Origin: Propionivibrio sp.
GTDB taxonomy: Bacteria; Pseudomonadota; Gammaproteobacteria; Burkholderiales; Rhodocyclaceae
Length of the DNA: 64,000 nt
Assembly (NCBI GenBank): GCA_016705685.1
Contig: JADJLB010000002.1
Coordinates: 434,001-498,000, forward strand
Direction of reading: 5' to 3'
Under the pieces are notes generated by a model. The model worked only from the letters and a program-made list of their open reading frames with translations. It did not search any database and was not told the origin of the DNA. The translations under genes and the position numbers were made by a program. Positions 34,526 to 42,902 of the stretch are shown here, one piece after another; within the stretch, counting starts at the first letter, position 1; each line of letters begins with the position of its first letter.

Positions 34526-35461
34526 GTGAACTCCCCGTCCTCCCTGAAGCTGCCGCTGCGCGCCGTTCTGTGGAGCGTGGCCCTTGCTGCCGTGGCGTAT
34601 CTGGCACTATCGCTCTGGGCCGGTTGGCGCGACGTGCTGTCGGCGCTGGTTCAGGTCGGTCCTTGGGTCGTGCTTGGCCTGCTCTCGCTTTCGCTCGGCA
34701 ACTACGTTTTGCGTTTCGTGCGCTGGACGCGTTACCTCGCGTTGCTCGACGCGTCGCTGCCCTGGCGCGAGCATCTGGCGATTTATTTTTCCGGCTTTGC
34801 GCTGACCACCAGTCCGGGCAAACTGGGCGAGATGTTGCGCTCGGTCTTGCTAAAGCCGTATGGCGTCCCTTCGGCATCCAGCCTCGCGGCGTTCTTTGCC
34901 GAACGAGCGAGTGATCTGTTGTCGATTATCGTACTCGCTGCCGTTGGCCTGTGGGCCTATGCTCCGGCGCGACCCGTTGTCGGGCTGGCTTTGTTGGTGG
35001 TGTGTCTGATGTTGGCGCTAGTGCAATGGACTGCAGGGATTGCTGCCGTGGATCGCTGGGCAATGTCGCGCCCGCAAAAGTGGGCGAAGCTGCTGGTCAG
35101 ACTCTGCGAAATCGTCCTGCATTTTCGCCGCTGCTTTTCGCTCCCGGCGATGACCATGGGGCTGGCCATTGGCGTTCTCGCGTGGTTTGCCGAGGGCTTT
35201 GGCTTCTGGTGGCTACTGACAGCGGTGGGGCATCCTCTGCCGCTGACCACGGCGGTTTTTATCTATGCCTTTGCCATGCTGGTCGGGGCGCTCTCCTTCC
35301 TGCCAGGTGGCCTGGGCAGTAGCGAAGCGGTGATGTTCGGGCTGCTGGTGCTCAATGGCATACCTGAACCGGCGGCAGTGACGGCAACCCTGATCTGCCG
35401 TATGGCGACGCTGTGGTTTGCGGTGGCGCTCGGTGCCGCCTGTCTGGCGAGGCAGCGCTAA
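34526..35461 (+). CDS. Flippase-like LPTS/UPF0104 membrane protein
   Basis: This 311-residue integral-membrane protein has about eight to nine hydrophobic segments. It has FVRWTRYLALLD and the conserved blocks TTSPGKLGEMLRSVLLKPYG and AAFFAERASDLLSIIVLAA, then FLPGGLGSSEAVMFGLLVLN. These define the lysylphosphatidylglycerol-synthase transmembrane (AglD-like) group, thought to move or modify lipid-linked sugars. The GTG at 34526 was chosen because the homologous part starts there; longer frames run into the upstream dispersed repeat. The stop overlaps the next start (TAATG), so it is in an operon with the DprE1/DprE2-like genes. A role as flippase for the polyprenyl sugar they make is inferred. 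Confidence 0.8.
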   Translation: MNSPSSLKLPLRAVLWSVALAAVAYLALSLWAGWRDVLSALVQVGPWVVLGLLSLSLGNYVLRFVRWTRYLALLDASLPWREHLAIYFSGFALTTSPGKLGEMLRSVLLKPYGVPSASSLAAFFAERASDLLSIIVLAAVGLWAYAPARPVVGLALLVVCLMLALVQWTAGIAAVDRWAMSRPQKWAKLLVRLCEIVLHFRRCFSLPAMTMGLAIGVLAWFAEGFGFWWLLTAVGHPLPLTTAVFIYAFAMLVGALSFLPGGLGSSEAVMFGLLVLNGIPEPAAVTATLICRMATLWFAVALGAACLARQR

Positions 35462-36738
35462 TGGCGCTGCAGGCCTGGGGGCAATTACCCGCCGCGCCGG
35501 CTGCGCAGGAGCTGCGCTGGGCCGATCGAGATGCCGATCTGCCGGAAACGGGGAGCAGCCTGCTGGCCTACGGCAACGGGCGCAGTTATGGCGATGTCTG
35601 CCTGAACAGCGGTGCGACCTTGTTGCATACGCGGAGCATGGACCGCTTCATCGATTTCGATGAAGCCAGCGGCACGCTGATTTGCGAAGCCGGCGTATTG
35701 CTCGCGGACATTCTCGCGCTGTTTGTTCCACGCGGCTGGTTTCTGCCGGTCACGCCAGGAACGCGTTTCGTCACGCTGGGCGGGGCCATCGCCAATGACG
35801 TGCATGGGAAGAACCACCATGCGGCAGGCAGCTTCGGCCGCCATATCCGCCGCTTCGAACTGTTGCGCTCCGATGGCGAACGGCGGGTGTGTTCGCCGGC
35901 GGAAAACCCGGAACTTTTTGCAGCAACGGTCGGCGGCCTCGGGCTGACGGGGCTGATCACCTGGGTCGAGATAAGCCTCAAGCCGGTTGCGGGCCCGATG
36001 ATCAGCGTCGAGAACACGCGCTTTAACGGGCTCGACGAATTTTTTGCCATCAATGCCGCTGCCGAAGCCGCGCACGAATACACCGTGGCTTGGATCGATT
36101 GCCTGGCCGCAAAGCCGCGCGGCATTTTCGTGGCGGGCGATCATGCTACGGCCGACGGTCGCTGCGCCGAGACTGGAAAGCCACTGGGCATCCCGTTCAC
36201 GCCGCCCCTGTCCTTGATCAACGGCGTGTCGCTGCGCGCGTTTAATCAGGCCTATTATCACCGCCCGCTGGCAGCCGAGACGAAGATGTCTTACGCTCCG
36301 TTTTTCCATCCGCTCGACGGGGTCTTACACTGGAACCGGATCTACGGGAAACAAGGGTTCTACCAGTACCAGTTTGTTCTGCCTTTTGCGGCGCGCGCGG
36401 CACTCGACGATATCCTGCGTAGCATTGCGTCCAGCGGGCAGGGGTCTTTCCTCGCCGTGCTGAAGACCTTTGGCAACTTGCCCAGCCCCGGATTGCTGTC
36501 TTTCCCCATGCCGGGCGTCAGTCTGGCGCTCGATTTCCCGAATCGGGGCGCAGTCACGCGGGCGCTTTTCGATCGCCTCGACGCCATCGTTGTGGCCGCC
36601 GGTGGACGGCTCTATGCCGCCAAGGATGCACGCATGAGCGGCGAGTTTTTCCGGCGCAGTTACCCACAAATCGACGCGTTCATGCGTTTCGTCGATCCAC
36701 GGTTTTCGTCGGATTTTGCACGGCGTGTTTTCATGTAA
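35461..36738 (+). CDS. FAD-binding oxidase related to DprE1
   Basis: This 425-residue protein has an FAD-binding type 2 domain in its N-terminal half: GNGRSYGDVCLNSGATLLHT (FAD-contacting region), VTPGTRFVTLGGAIANDVHG and GKNHHAAGSFG. The C-terminal half is an oxidase-like substrate domain. The HGKNHH region resembles DprE1, which oxidises decaprenylphosphoryl-ribose to the 2-keto form in mycobacteria. With the SDR gene downstream it probably epimerises a polyprenyl-phospho-sugar. The substrate is unknown and the phosphoribosyltransferase needed for the DPA route is not in the window. The start overlaps the upstream stop. Confidence 0.8.
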   Translation: MALQAWGQLPAAPAAQELRWADRDADLPETGSSLLAYGNGRSYGDVCLNSGATLLHTRSMDRFIDFDEASGTLICEAGVLLADILALFVPRGWFLPVTPGTRFVTLGGAIANDVHGKNHHAAGSFGRHIRRFELLRSDGERRVCSPAENPELFAATVGGLGLTGLITWVEISLKPVAGPMISVENTRFNGLDEFFAINAAAEAAHEYTVAWIDCLAAKPRGIFVAGDHATADGRCAETGKPLGIPFTPPLSLINGVSLRAFNQAYYHRPLAAETKMSYAPFFHPLDGVLHWNRIYGKQGFYQYQFVLPFAARAALDDILRSIASSGQGSFLAVLKTFGNLPSPGLLSFPMPGVSLALDFPNRGAVTRALFDRLDAIVVAAGGRLYAAKDARMSGEFFRRSYPQIDAFMRFVDPRFSSDFARRVFM

Positions 36739-36771
36739 GGTTGATGGCGACGAAGACAAGGGAGACGATCT

Positions 36772-37509
36772 ATGCACAGGATTCTGATCATTGGCGCCAC
36801 CTCGGCCATTGCCGAAGCGACGGCGCGTCTCTGGGCGGCGCGTGGAGAGGCCTTGTTCCTGGTGGGTCGAAATACGGCGCGGCTGGACGCCATCGCCGCC
36901 GACTTGCGCGTGCGCGGCGCGGCGTCGGTGGGGTGCTTCGCGATGGATGCCTGCGATACCCCGGCGCATGCCGCCATGCTGGAAGCGGCCGAATCGGCGA
37001 TGGGCGGGCTGGATGTCGCGCTCATAGCGCATGGCTCGCTACCGGACCAGAAGGCATGCGAAAGCTCAGTCGAAAAAGCGCTCCACGAAATCGACATCAA
37101 TGGTCTTTCCGTCGTCGCGCTGGCGACCCGCCTGGGAGAGAAATTCGCTGCGCAGGGTCGGGGGAGCCTGGCGGTGATCGGCTCGGTCGCCGGAGATCGC
37201 GGCCGGCAGAGCAACTACGTTTATGGCGCGGCCAAAGGCATGGTCAGCCTCTTCCTGCAAGGTCTGCGCAACCGTCTGGCAAAACAGGGAATCCAGGTGC
37301 TGACGATCAAGCCGGGGTTCGTCGATACGCCGATGACAGCGACGTTCAGCAAGGGCGCGCTGTGGGCGAAACCGGAGGCTATCGCCCAAGGGATTGTCCG
37401 GGCGATCGACCGGAACAAAGACGAAGTGTATCTTCCCGCTTTCTGGTGGTTGATCATGACTATCATCCGGCACGTTCCGGAGCGGATTTTCAAGAGGCTG
37501 TCTTTGTAG
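36772..37509 (+). CDS. SDR-family reductase related to DprE2
   Basis: This 245-residue short-chain dehydrogenase has the NAD(P)-binding motif ILIIGATSAIAEATARLWAA (a variant of TGxxxGxG). It also has NGLSVVALATRLGEKF, the catalytic Ser in VIGSVAGDRG and the YxxxK pair in YVYGAAKGMVSLF. Family members next to a DprE1-like oxidase reduce the 2-keto intermediate back to the epimerised alcohol. A hydrophobic C-terminal stretch (LPAFWWLIMTIIRHVPERI) resembles the membrane anchor seen in DprE2-like proteins. It lies 33 bases behind the oxidase gene. Confidence 0.83.
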   Translation: MHRILIIGATSAIAEATARLWAARGEALFLVGRNTARLDAIAADLRVRGAASVGCFAMDACDTPAHAAMLEAAESAMGGLDVALIAHGSLPDQKACESSVEKALHEIDINGLSVVALATRLGEKFAAQGRGSLAVIGSVAGDRGRQSNYVYGAAKGMVSLFLQGLRNRLAKQGIQVLTIKPGFVDTPMTATFSKGALWAKPEAIAQGIVRAIDRNKDEVYLPAFWWLIMTIIRHVPERIFKRLSL

Positions 37510-37538
37510 ACGGCATGGCGTGGATACGGGAGAGTGAT

Positions 37539-38045
37539 GTGCGGGTTCTTCAACCATCGATTCTGCCTATTGGGCGCCGGGCATGGGCGAGCATGCTGTC
37601 GGGCGCACTGATGGTGATGGGGTTGTCGGCCTTTCCGGCCACAGCCACAGCGCACGCGGAACACGTGGTGTGCCACTACTCCTATGGGGGTGAAACGAAA
37701 GAGCTGGTGGCCGAGCCGACGTCATCGCCCTATACGGTCCACGGCATTGCCGTCGGCTCGTACTTCCAGTTCCGGGTTGTCTTCAGGAACAAGCCCGTGG
37801 ATAGCGCCTCGGTCAAGGTCTATGTCTATGCCAGTCGCAATGAAGGCGCGGCTCTGATCCACCAGGCAGTATTCCCCTATCCACCGTCGGCAAGCGGTGC
37901 CAAGCGCTACGGCTTCAGCGGTCTGCATATCGTGTATGAGCCGATGCGCGATGGCGAACTGCAATATTGGTGCGTCATGGCGAAATCACCCAAGCCGGCC
38001 AAATCGGCGCCGGCCGCCATGCCCGACACGAAAGCGACGCGATGA
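37539..38045 (+). CDS. Hypothetical secreted protein
   Basis: This exported protein of about 168 residues has no recognised family. A GTG start at 37539 is preceded by GGGAG; an in-frame ATG 24 bases upstream (37515) is the alternative. A hydrophobic stretch (MLSGALMVMGLSAFPATATA) followed by HAEHVVCHYSYGG looks like a signal peptide with cleavage near residue 39. The mature part is beta-rich (VGSYFQFRVVFRNKP, ASVKVYVYAS) and ends in a Pro/Ala-rich tail with two Cys residues before it. Its stop overlaps the start of the CapA-like gene by 4 bases. Confidence 0.65.
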   Translation: MRVLQPSILPIGRRAWASMLSGALMVMGLSAFPATATAHAEHVVCHYSYGGETKELVAEPTSSPYTVHGIAVGSYFQFRVVFRNKPVDSASVKVYVYASRNEGAALIHQAVFPYPPSASGAKRYGFSGLHIVYEPMRDGELQYWCVMAKSPKPAKSAPAAMPDTKATR

Positions 38046-39022
38046 AACGATTCCTGCGGCTGAGCGCCTTGCTGGCGCTATGCGGGTGCCTGTACGCGCA
38101 GGCCGAACCGGTACGCCTGATCTTTGTCGGCGATGTCATGCTCGATGACGGCCCCGGGCGGGTTGTCGCCTCCGGGCGCGACCCCTTCGCCCCCTTTGCT
38201 GCGCAACTTCGCGATGCCGATTTCACCATCGGCAATCTGGAGTGCCCGATCGCCAGCAGCGGCAAGCCGCTCGACAATAAAATCTATTCCTTTCGCGCCG
38301 ACCCCCGCGTCGTCCCTCTCTTGAAGGGGCGATTCGATGCATTGGCCGTCGCCAACAATCATTCGGGCGACTACGGCAAGGGGGCCTTCCTCGAAACGCT
38401 GGAGCATCTCGACAACGCCGGCATCGCTCACTTTGGTGGAGGCCGCGATCTGACTCGGGCGCATGCGCCGCTGTGGATCGAACGACGTGGCCTGCGTATT
38501 GCCGTATTGGGTTACAACGAATTCAAGCCCCGGTCGTTTGAGGCTGGCCCGGACCAACCGGGGATCGCCTGGAGCGAGGACGACCAGGTGATCAGCGACA
38601 TCCGCGCAGCGCGTGCTGCCGGCGCCGACCTGGTGATTCCGTTCATGCATTGGGGATGGGAGCGCGAACCAAAACCGAGCGAGCGGCAACGGCAACTGGC
38701 GCACACCATGATCGATGCCGGGGCCGATGTGGTGGTTGGCGGACATCCGCATGTCACGCAGGGCGCGGAGTATTACCACGGCAAGTTGATTGTCTATAGC
38801 CTCGGCAATTTTGTCTTTGACGGGTTCAAACTGCCGGCCGCAAAACGCGGCTGGTTACTGCGCCTGACGCTCGATCGCCAAGGGCTGGTGGCCTGGGAGA
38901 CGCTGGCCGCGCAGATGGACGAGGAGGGTACGCCCCACCCGGTGCCCGGCGCACTCACGCCGTGCGGAAAGCTCGACCGCGGCGCGGGGCCGGCTCGCGT
39001 TCGGGAGTGTGCCAACCCATGA
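38042..39022 (+). CDS. CapA-family (PgsA-like) metallophosphatase-like protein
   Basis: This 326-residue protein has a signal-peptide-like N-terminus, MKRFLRLSALLALCGCLYA, with a Cys that could be lipidated, so periplasmic or membrane-attached. The CapA signature follows: LIFVGDVMLDDGPGRV, DFTIGNLECPIASSG, AVANNHSGDYGKGAF, ADLVIPFMHWGWEREPK, VVVGGHPHVTQGAEYYHGK and YSLGNFVFDG. The GHPH and NH blocks supply metal ligands of the calcineurin-like fold. CapA proteins take part in surface-polymer synthesis or export in some bacteria; here no polyglutamate synthase genes are near. It is coupled to the preceding secreted protein. Confidence 0.83.
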   Translation: MKRFLRLSALLALCGCLYAQAEPVRLIFVGDVMLDDGPGRVVASGRDPFAPFAAQLRDADFTIGNLECPIASSGKPLDNKIYSFRADPRVVPLLKGRFDALAVANNHSGDYGKGAFLETLEHLDNAGIAHFGGGRDLTRAHAPLWIERRGLRIAVLGYNEFKPRSFEAGPDQPGIAWSEDDQVISDIRAARAAGADLVIPFMHWGWEREPKPSERQRQLAHTMIDAGADVVVGGHPHVTQGAEYYHGKLIVYSLGNFVFDGFKLPAAKRGWLLRLTLDRQGLVAWETLAAQMDEEGTPHPVPGALTPCGKLDRGAGPARVRECANP

Positions 39023-39180
39023 GCGCGGCAGGAAGACATCGCTATTGCGAATCAGACCGTGCAGCCGATTCGGCACGGCGTCGCTGCGGGACTTCTCAAC
39101 CCTTTTCTCGGGCCAAGGATGCCAAGTGCATCTTGGGCGACCTTGTGCTGACATTTCATTGACTCTATTGGAGAACAGCC

Positions 39181-39699
39181 GTGACGAAGCCCATCATCAA
39201 CATTGCCGATGTCGAGCTTGAACCACGCCCTGGCGCATTCACGCCCACCGGTTCGGCGGCCGAACGCTTCGACGCCAAGATGGCGTACATTGGCCCGCGA
39301 ATCGGTGCTCAGAAGCTCGGCTATAACATCACCGCCGTGCCACCCGGAAAGCGTGCGTTCCCCTTGCACAACCATCGCGTCAACGAAGAGATGTTCTTCG
39401 TTTTGCAAGGCACGGGCGAAGTCAGCATAGGTGACAGCACCTATCCCATCCGCTCCGGCGATGTGATCGCCTGCCCGGCAGGGGGCAAGGAAACGGCTCA
39501 TCAGATCGTCAATACCGGGGCCGACGAGCTGCGGTATCTTGCGGTGAGCACCAAGCTTTCGCCCGAGATCGCCGAATATCCGAACTCAGGAAAATTTGGC
39601 GTCCTCGCCGAACTGCCCGCTGGCCCCGATGGAAAACCGCAGCGCTTCATGTTTGTCGGACGTGAATGCGGTTCATTGAATTACTGGGAGGGCGAATGA
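39181..39699 (+). CDS. Cupin-domain protein
   Basis: This 172-residue protein is a single-domain cupin. The first metal motif is FPLHNHRVNEEMFFVLQGTG, with two His and a Glu. A second, less typical motif follows near residues 90-105 (SGDVIACPAGGKETAHQI). The RFMFVGRECG tail is common in this cupin subgroup. A GTG start is preceded by GGAG. The role is unknown. It stands alone behind the CapA-like gene with about 160 featureless bases before it. Confidence 0.78.
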   Translation: MTKPIINIADVELEPRPGAFTPTGSAAERFDAKMAYIGPRIGAQKLGYNITAVPPGKRAFPLHNHRVNEEMFFVLQGTGEVSIGDSTYPIRSGDVIACPAGGKETAHQIVNTGADELRYLAVSTKLSPEIAEYPNSGKFGVLAELPAGPDGKPQRFMFVGRECGSLNYWEGE

Positions 39700-40051
39700 T
39701 CGCCGTTCTCTGCTCTACGTATCAGGTTGCCGGTACGCTTCCGCAAATCACGAACGGCAAAGGTGAGCACGGCAAGGCACGCTCGACGCGCAATATGTCG
39801 CGCGCCTCGACGCCGGGGTCGTCCACCCGCTTGTGCAACGCCTGCCTGCGCTGGGTCAAGATATTCTCCTGAAATACCTGCTCCAAATGGATCAGGCCGG
39901 GCTGGCGTGGGTAACAGCAGCAGTGCCGGAAGGCGGAAATGGCAATGGGATCGGGCGTGTCAGACACGGGGAACCTCTGCCAATGTCCTTGTAATGGCAA
40001 ACCCCGACGCGTTCGATTACGATAGAGCTACTTTGCACCAAGGAGCCTGAA
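39700..40051. other. Intergenic stretch of about 350 bases, no gene recognised
   Basis: One short plus-strand reading (about 39785-39975, containing RLDAGVVHPLVQRLPALGQD) looks like a fragment of coding sequence but has no start and no recognised family. No promoter or terminator is obvious. It may be a relic of a deleted gene next to the toxin-antitoxin pair. Confidence 0.5.
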
Positions 40052-40288
40052 ATGATCACAACCCCGCTGGAAGAAATCGAAGCGATGGTACTCCAGTTGC
40101 CCGCAGCTGACCGCAGCCACCTGACGGAACGCCTTCTGGACAGCCTGAGCGAAGATGACGAAATCATGGCCGCATGGGTGGAAGAGGCAGAGCGCCGAAG
40201 CGACGTTTTTGACCGCGGCGAAATGGGCGCCATCGATTTTGATGAATCCCTGGCTCGCTTGCGCGCCAAGCTGCCTAAAGGCGCATGA
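40052..40288 (+). CDS. Putative addiction-module antitoxin (PF09720-like)
   Basis: This 78-residue acidic protein has the pattern of addiction-module components found with ParE/RelE toxins. An N-terminal helix with LPAADRSHLTERLLDSLSED is followed by a central acidic stretch and DFDESLARLRAKL at the C-terminus. The stop overlaps the toxin start by 4 bases. AGGAGC lies before the ATG. It would neutralise the toxin and may also regulate the operon, though DNA binding is not shown for this small family. It is the second toxin-antitoxin pair in the window and unrelated to yefM/yoeB. Confidence 0.82.
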   Translation: MITTPLEEIEAMVLQLPAADRSHLTERLLDSLSEDDEIMAAWVEEAERRSDVFDRGEMGAIDFDESLARLRAKLPKGA

Positions 40289-40578
40289 AACTGATTGTCC
40301 TCGACGCGGCGCAAGCGGAACTCGAAGAGGCGCGCGACTATTATCTTGAACATGCCACATCTCGTATTGCAGCAGCTTTCGCGGGAGAGTATGAACAAGG
40401 CGTCATTCGGCTCTTGGAATTTCCGTTGGTTGGCGCCCCCCGATCTCGCCAACAGCGCGCCCTGCCTTTGCGGCATTTTCCGTACTCGATCATTTACCGG
40501 ATCGTTGCTGACACCATCATCGTGAGCGCAGTCGCACATCAGCGCCGCCGTCCGGGGTATTGGAGCGGTCGGCGCTGA
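40285..40578 (+). CDS. ParE/RelE-family toxin
   Basis: This 97-residue basic protein has the toxin fold: KLIVLDAAQAELEEARDYYL at the N-terminus, then RRFEFPLVG-like positions (RLLEFPLVGAP) and RHFPYSIIYRIVADTIIVSA. It ends AVAHQRRRPGYW, a standard ParE C-terminal pattern. ParE toxins inhibit gyrase and RelE toxins cleave mRNA; the subgroup cannot be fixed by eye, but the RxPxYW ending favours ParE. It is coupled to the upstream antitoxin. Confidence 0.85.
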   Translation: MKLIVLDAAQAELEEARDYYLEHATSRIAAAFAGEYEQGVIRLLEFPLVGAPRSRQQRALPLRHFPYSIIYRIVADTIIVSAVAHQRRRPGYWSGRR

Positions 40579-40632
40579 GCGGCGCGATTTGAGTACTATC
40601 GCCATTTCGATCTTCGTGCCGATTGATTTTTC

Positions 40633-41889
40633 ATGAGCGACGAGCAATCCGGACAGGCGCAGGCGATGGTCGACGCGGTTTATCGCAGCGAATCGCGACG
40701 CGTTCTGGCTACCCTGATACGCCTGCTTGGCGATTTCGATGTCGCCGAGGAAGCCATGCACGATGCCTTCAGGGCAGCGCTGGAGCAATGGCCGCGCGAC
40801 GGCGTGCCGTCCAATCCGCGCACCTGGCTGGTGTCCGCCGGGCGCTTCAAGGCGATCGATGCCATACGCCGTCATTCGCGCCTTACACCGCTCGAGGAGG
40901 TGGCCGATGCGGTCGAATCCATCGCCGCCCAGACCCAAGGCACGGATGACGATGGAATCGAGGACGACCGTCTGCGTCTCATTTTCACCTGTTGCCATCC
41001 GGCATTGTCGCCCGATGCCCAGGTGGCGCTGACGCTGCGTGAAGTGTGCGGCCTGACCACCGAGGAAATCGCCAGCGCCTATCTGACGCCTGCACCGACG
41101 CTGGCACAACGCATCGTGCGGGCCAAGGCAAAGATCCGCGAGGCGCGGATTCCGTATCAGGTGCCGGCACCCAGCGAGTTGCTGGAACGGCTCGACAGCG
41201 TGTTGCGGGTGATCTATCTGGTGTTCAACGAGGGCTATTCGGCGTCATCCGGCGCGTCGCAGACGCGGCACGATCTTTCGGGCGAGGCGATACGCCTGGC
41301 GCGACTGCTCGTCGTTTTGCTGCCCGAACCTGAACCGGAGGCGGAAGGGCTGCTGGCCTTGATGTTGCTGCACGAATCGCGACGCGAGGCGCGCAATTTG
41401 CCAAACGGCGATCTGGTCCTGCTCGACGACCAGGATCGTTCGCTGTGGAAGCGCGAGTTGATCGCCGAGGGTTGCGCATTGGCCGAGCGTGCCTTGTCGT
41501 CGCGCCGTTTTGGCGCCTATGCGTTGCAGGCGGCGATTGCGGCCGTGCTGGCCGAGGCGCCGAGTGCGGCTGAAACCGATTGGCCGCAAATCGTCGGCTT
41601 GTACGACGTGCTGCTGCGCTTTGCAGCGTCGCCGGTGGTGGCGTTGAACCGAGCGGTTGCCGTGGCGATGCGCGACGGCCCCGAATTCGGCCTGACCTTG
41701 ATCGACGCCCTGCTGGACCAAGGAGAGCTTGCCGATTACCGCTGGGCGCATGCGGCACGCGCAGACCTGTGCCGTCGCCTGGGGCGCAAGGAGGACGCAC
41801 GCTCGGCGTACTTGCGGGCACTGGAGCTGACCCGGCAACTGCCCGAGCGGCGATTTCTGGAGCGGCGCCTGGCTGAACTGGATCGCTGA
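40633..41889 (+). CDS. ECF42-type RNA polymerase sigma factor
   Basis: This 418-residue protein is much longer than usual ECF factors. The sigma2 region is at about residues 10-80 (LLGDFDVAEEAMHDAFRAAL) and sigma4 at about 110-170 (LTLREVCGLTTEEIASAYLT). It is followed by a C-terminal TPR-like half of about 230 residues (VLRVIYLVFNEGYSASSG, VALNRAVAVAMRDGPEFGL). This is the ECF42 layout, which lacks an anti-sigma factor and is regulated through its own C-terminal domain. ECF42 factors are usually found beside DGPF proteins, as here (42494-42874). The ATG at 40633 has no clear ribosome site. Confidence 0.88.
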   Translation: MSDEQSGQAQAMVDAVYRSESRRVLATLIRLLGDFDVAEEAMHDAFRAALEQWPRDGVPSNPRTWLVSAGRFKAIDAIRRHSRLTPLEEVADAVESIAAQTQGTDDDGIEDDRLRLIFTCCHPALSPDAQVALTLREVCGLTTEEIASAYLTPAPTLAQRIVRAKAKIREARIPYQVPAPSELLERLDSVLRVIYLVFNEGYSASSGASQTRHDLSGEAIRLARLLVVLLPEPEPEAEGLLALMLLHESRREARNLPNGDLVLLDDQDRSLWKRELIAEGCALAERALSSRRFGAYALQAAIAAVLAEAPSAAETDWPQIVGLYDVLLRFAASPVVALNRAVAVAMRDGPEFGLTLIDALLDQGELADYRWAHAARADLCRRLGRKEDARSAYLRALELTRQLPERRFLERRLAELDR

Positions 41890-41954
41890 AATTCTTTTCC
41901 CGGCATTGTCGAATTGGCGCCGCGCCGTTCGACTAGGGACAGGAACAGGGCTTT

Positions 41955-41980
41955 TGTCGATCGCCACCGTGGTTTCGCGA
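41955..41980 (+). promoter_or_regulatory. Candidate ECF42-type promoter
   Basis: TGTCGA (41955-41960) is followed after 17 bases by CGA at 41978-41980 (CGAAC). As recalled, ECF42 targets have TGTCGA at -35 and a CGA/TC-type -10. The site lies about 105 bases before the VOC gene, so it may let the sigma factor drive its neighbours. The -10 match is incomplete. Confidence 0.3.
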
Positions 41981-42085
41981 ACTCCACCGCATGCCGCCTG
42001 TCCATCCGTTTGCCGGAACAGATCCATCGTTCCATGCGCCTTCTTTGTCACACCTTAAACGTGGCTATTTTCAAGGAGAAGAATC

Positions 42086-42469
42086 ATGACAGAGTGCAAC
42101 AAAAACAACGCCGTCGGCTGGTTTGAGATCTATGTCGAAGATATGACACGGGCGAAGAAATTTTATGAATCCGTTTTCCAGGTCAAGCTCGAAAGGCTCA
42201 ATACGCCCGATATCGAGATGTGGAGCTTTCCGATGCAGATGGGCAACTGGGGAGCAGGCGGTTCGCTGGTCAAGATGGAAGGCTTCTCCTCGGGCCGCAA
42301 TAGCGTTCTGGTTTACTTCATTTGCGAGGATTGCGCTGTCGAAGCGCGCCGCGTCGTGGCGGCCGGGGGCCGCATCGAGCGCGAGAAATTCTCGATCGGC
42401 GAATACGGTCATATCGCTTTGGTCTACGATTCCGAAGGCAATATGATCGGCCTGCATTCGATGCAATAG
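42086..42469 (+). CDS. VOC (glyoxalase/bleomycin-resistance-like) protein
   Basis: This 127-residue protein is a two-module VOC fold. It has AVGWFEIYVEDMTRAKKFYE, SVFQ, the metal-site region WSFPMQMGNWGAGGSLVKME and a C-terminal YGHIALVYDSEGNMIGLHS, where His and Glu positions match VOC metal ligands. GGAG precedes the ATG by 7 bases. Small VOC proteins are common partners of ECF42 sigma factors. The ligand is unknown. It lies 24 bases upstream of the DGPF gene and probably shares its transcript. Confidence 0.83.
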   Translation: MTECNKNNAVGWFEIYVEDMTRAKKFYESVFQVKLERLNTPDIEMWSFPMQMGNWGAGGSLVKMEGFSSGRNSVLVYFICEDCAVEARRVVAAGGRIEREKFSIGEYGHIALVYDSEGNMIGLHSMQ

Positions 42470-42493
42470 TTCCTTTCACGATTGGAGCGAACG

Positions 42494-42874
42494 ATGAAAT
42501 ACCTGTGCCTGGTCTACCTCGACGAGAATCGGCTGGACGAACTGCCGGACGAAGAATGCGTGGCCTATGACCGGTCGATCCGTGCGAGCGGCCAATGCAT
42601 CGCTTCGGAAGCGTTGCAATCGGTGCAGAGCGCGACTACCGTGCGCGTGCGCAGCGGCAAGCTGGCCGTTACCGATGGACCTTTCGCCGAAACCAAGGAA
42701 CAGCTTGCCGGCTTCTACATGATCGAGGCGGTGGATCTCAACGAGGCGATCCAGGTTGCCGCGAAGATTCCTCCGGCGCGTGTCGGCAGCATCGAGGTGC
42801 GACCGATCCGGCCGATCCGCGAGTCGGTCGCTGCGGCCGAGGCGCGGCAGCAGGGCCACAAGCAGTCGCTCTGA
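42494..42874 (+). CDS. DGPF/YCII-related protein
   Basis: This 126-residue protein has the dimeric ferredoxin-like YCII fold. It carries the name-giving motif DGPF in VTDGPFAETKEQLAGFYMIE. It also has MKYLCLVYLDENRLDELPDE at the N-terminus. Genes of this family are the standard neighbours of ECF42 sigma factors and appear to be among their targets. The chemical role is unknown. The ATG at 42494 has GGAG six bases upstream; an ATG 12 bases earlier is less likely. Confidence 0.87.
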   Translation: MKYLCLVYLDENRLDELPDEECVAYDRSIRASGQCIASEALQSVQSATTVRVRSGKLAVTDGPFAETKEQLAGFYMIEAVDLNEAIQVAAKIPPARVGSIEVRPIRPIRESVAAAEARQQGHKQSL

Positions 42875-42902
42875 AAATGCCAATTCCCAAAGGACCCATG
42901 CG

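Noticed and set aside
36741-37538. 5' extension of the secreted protein before CapA
   Set aside because: It overlaps the SDR gene in another frame and has no motifs.
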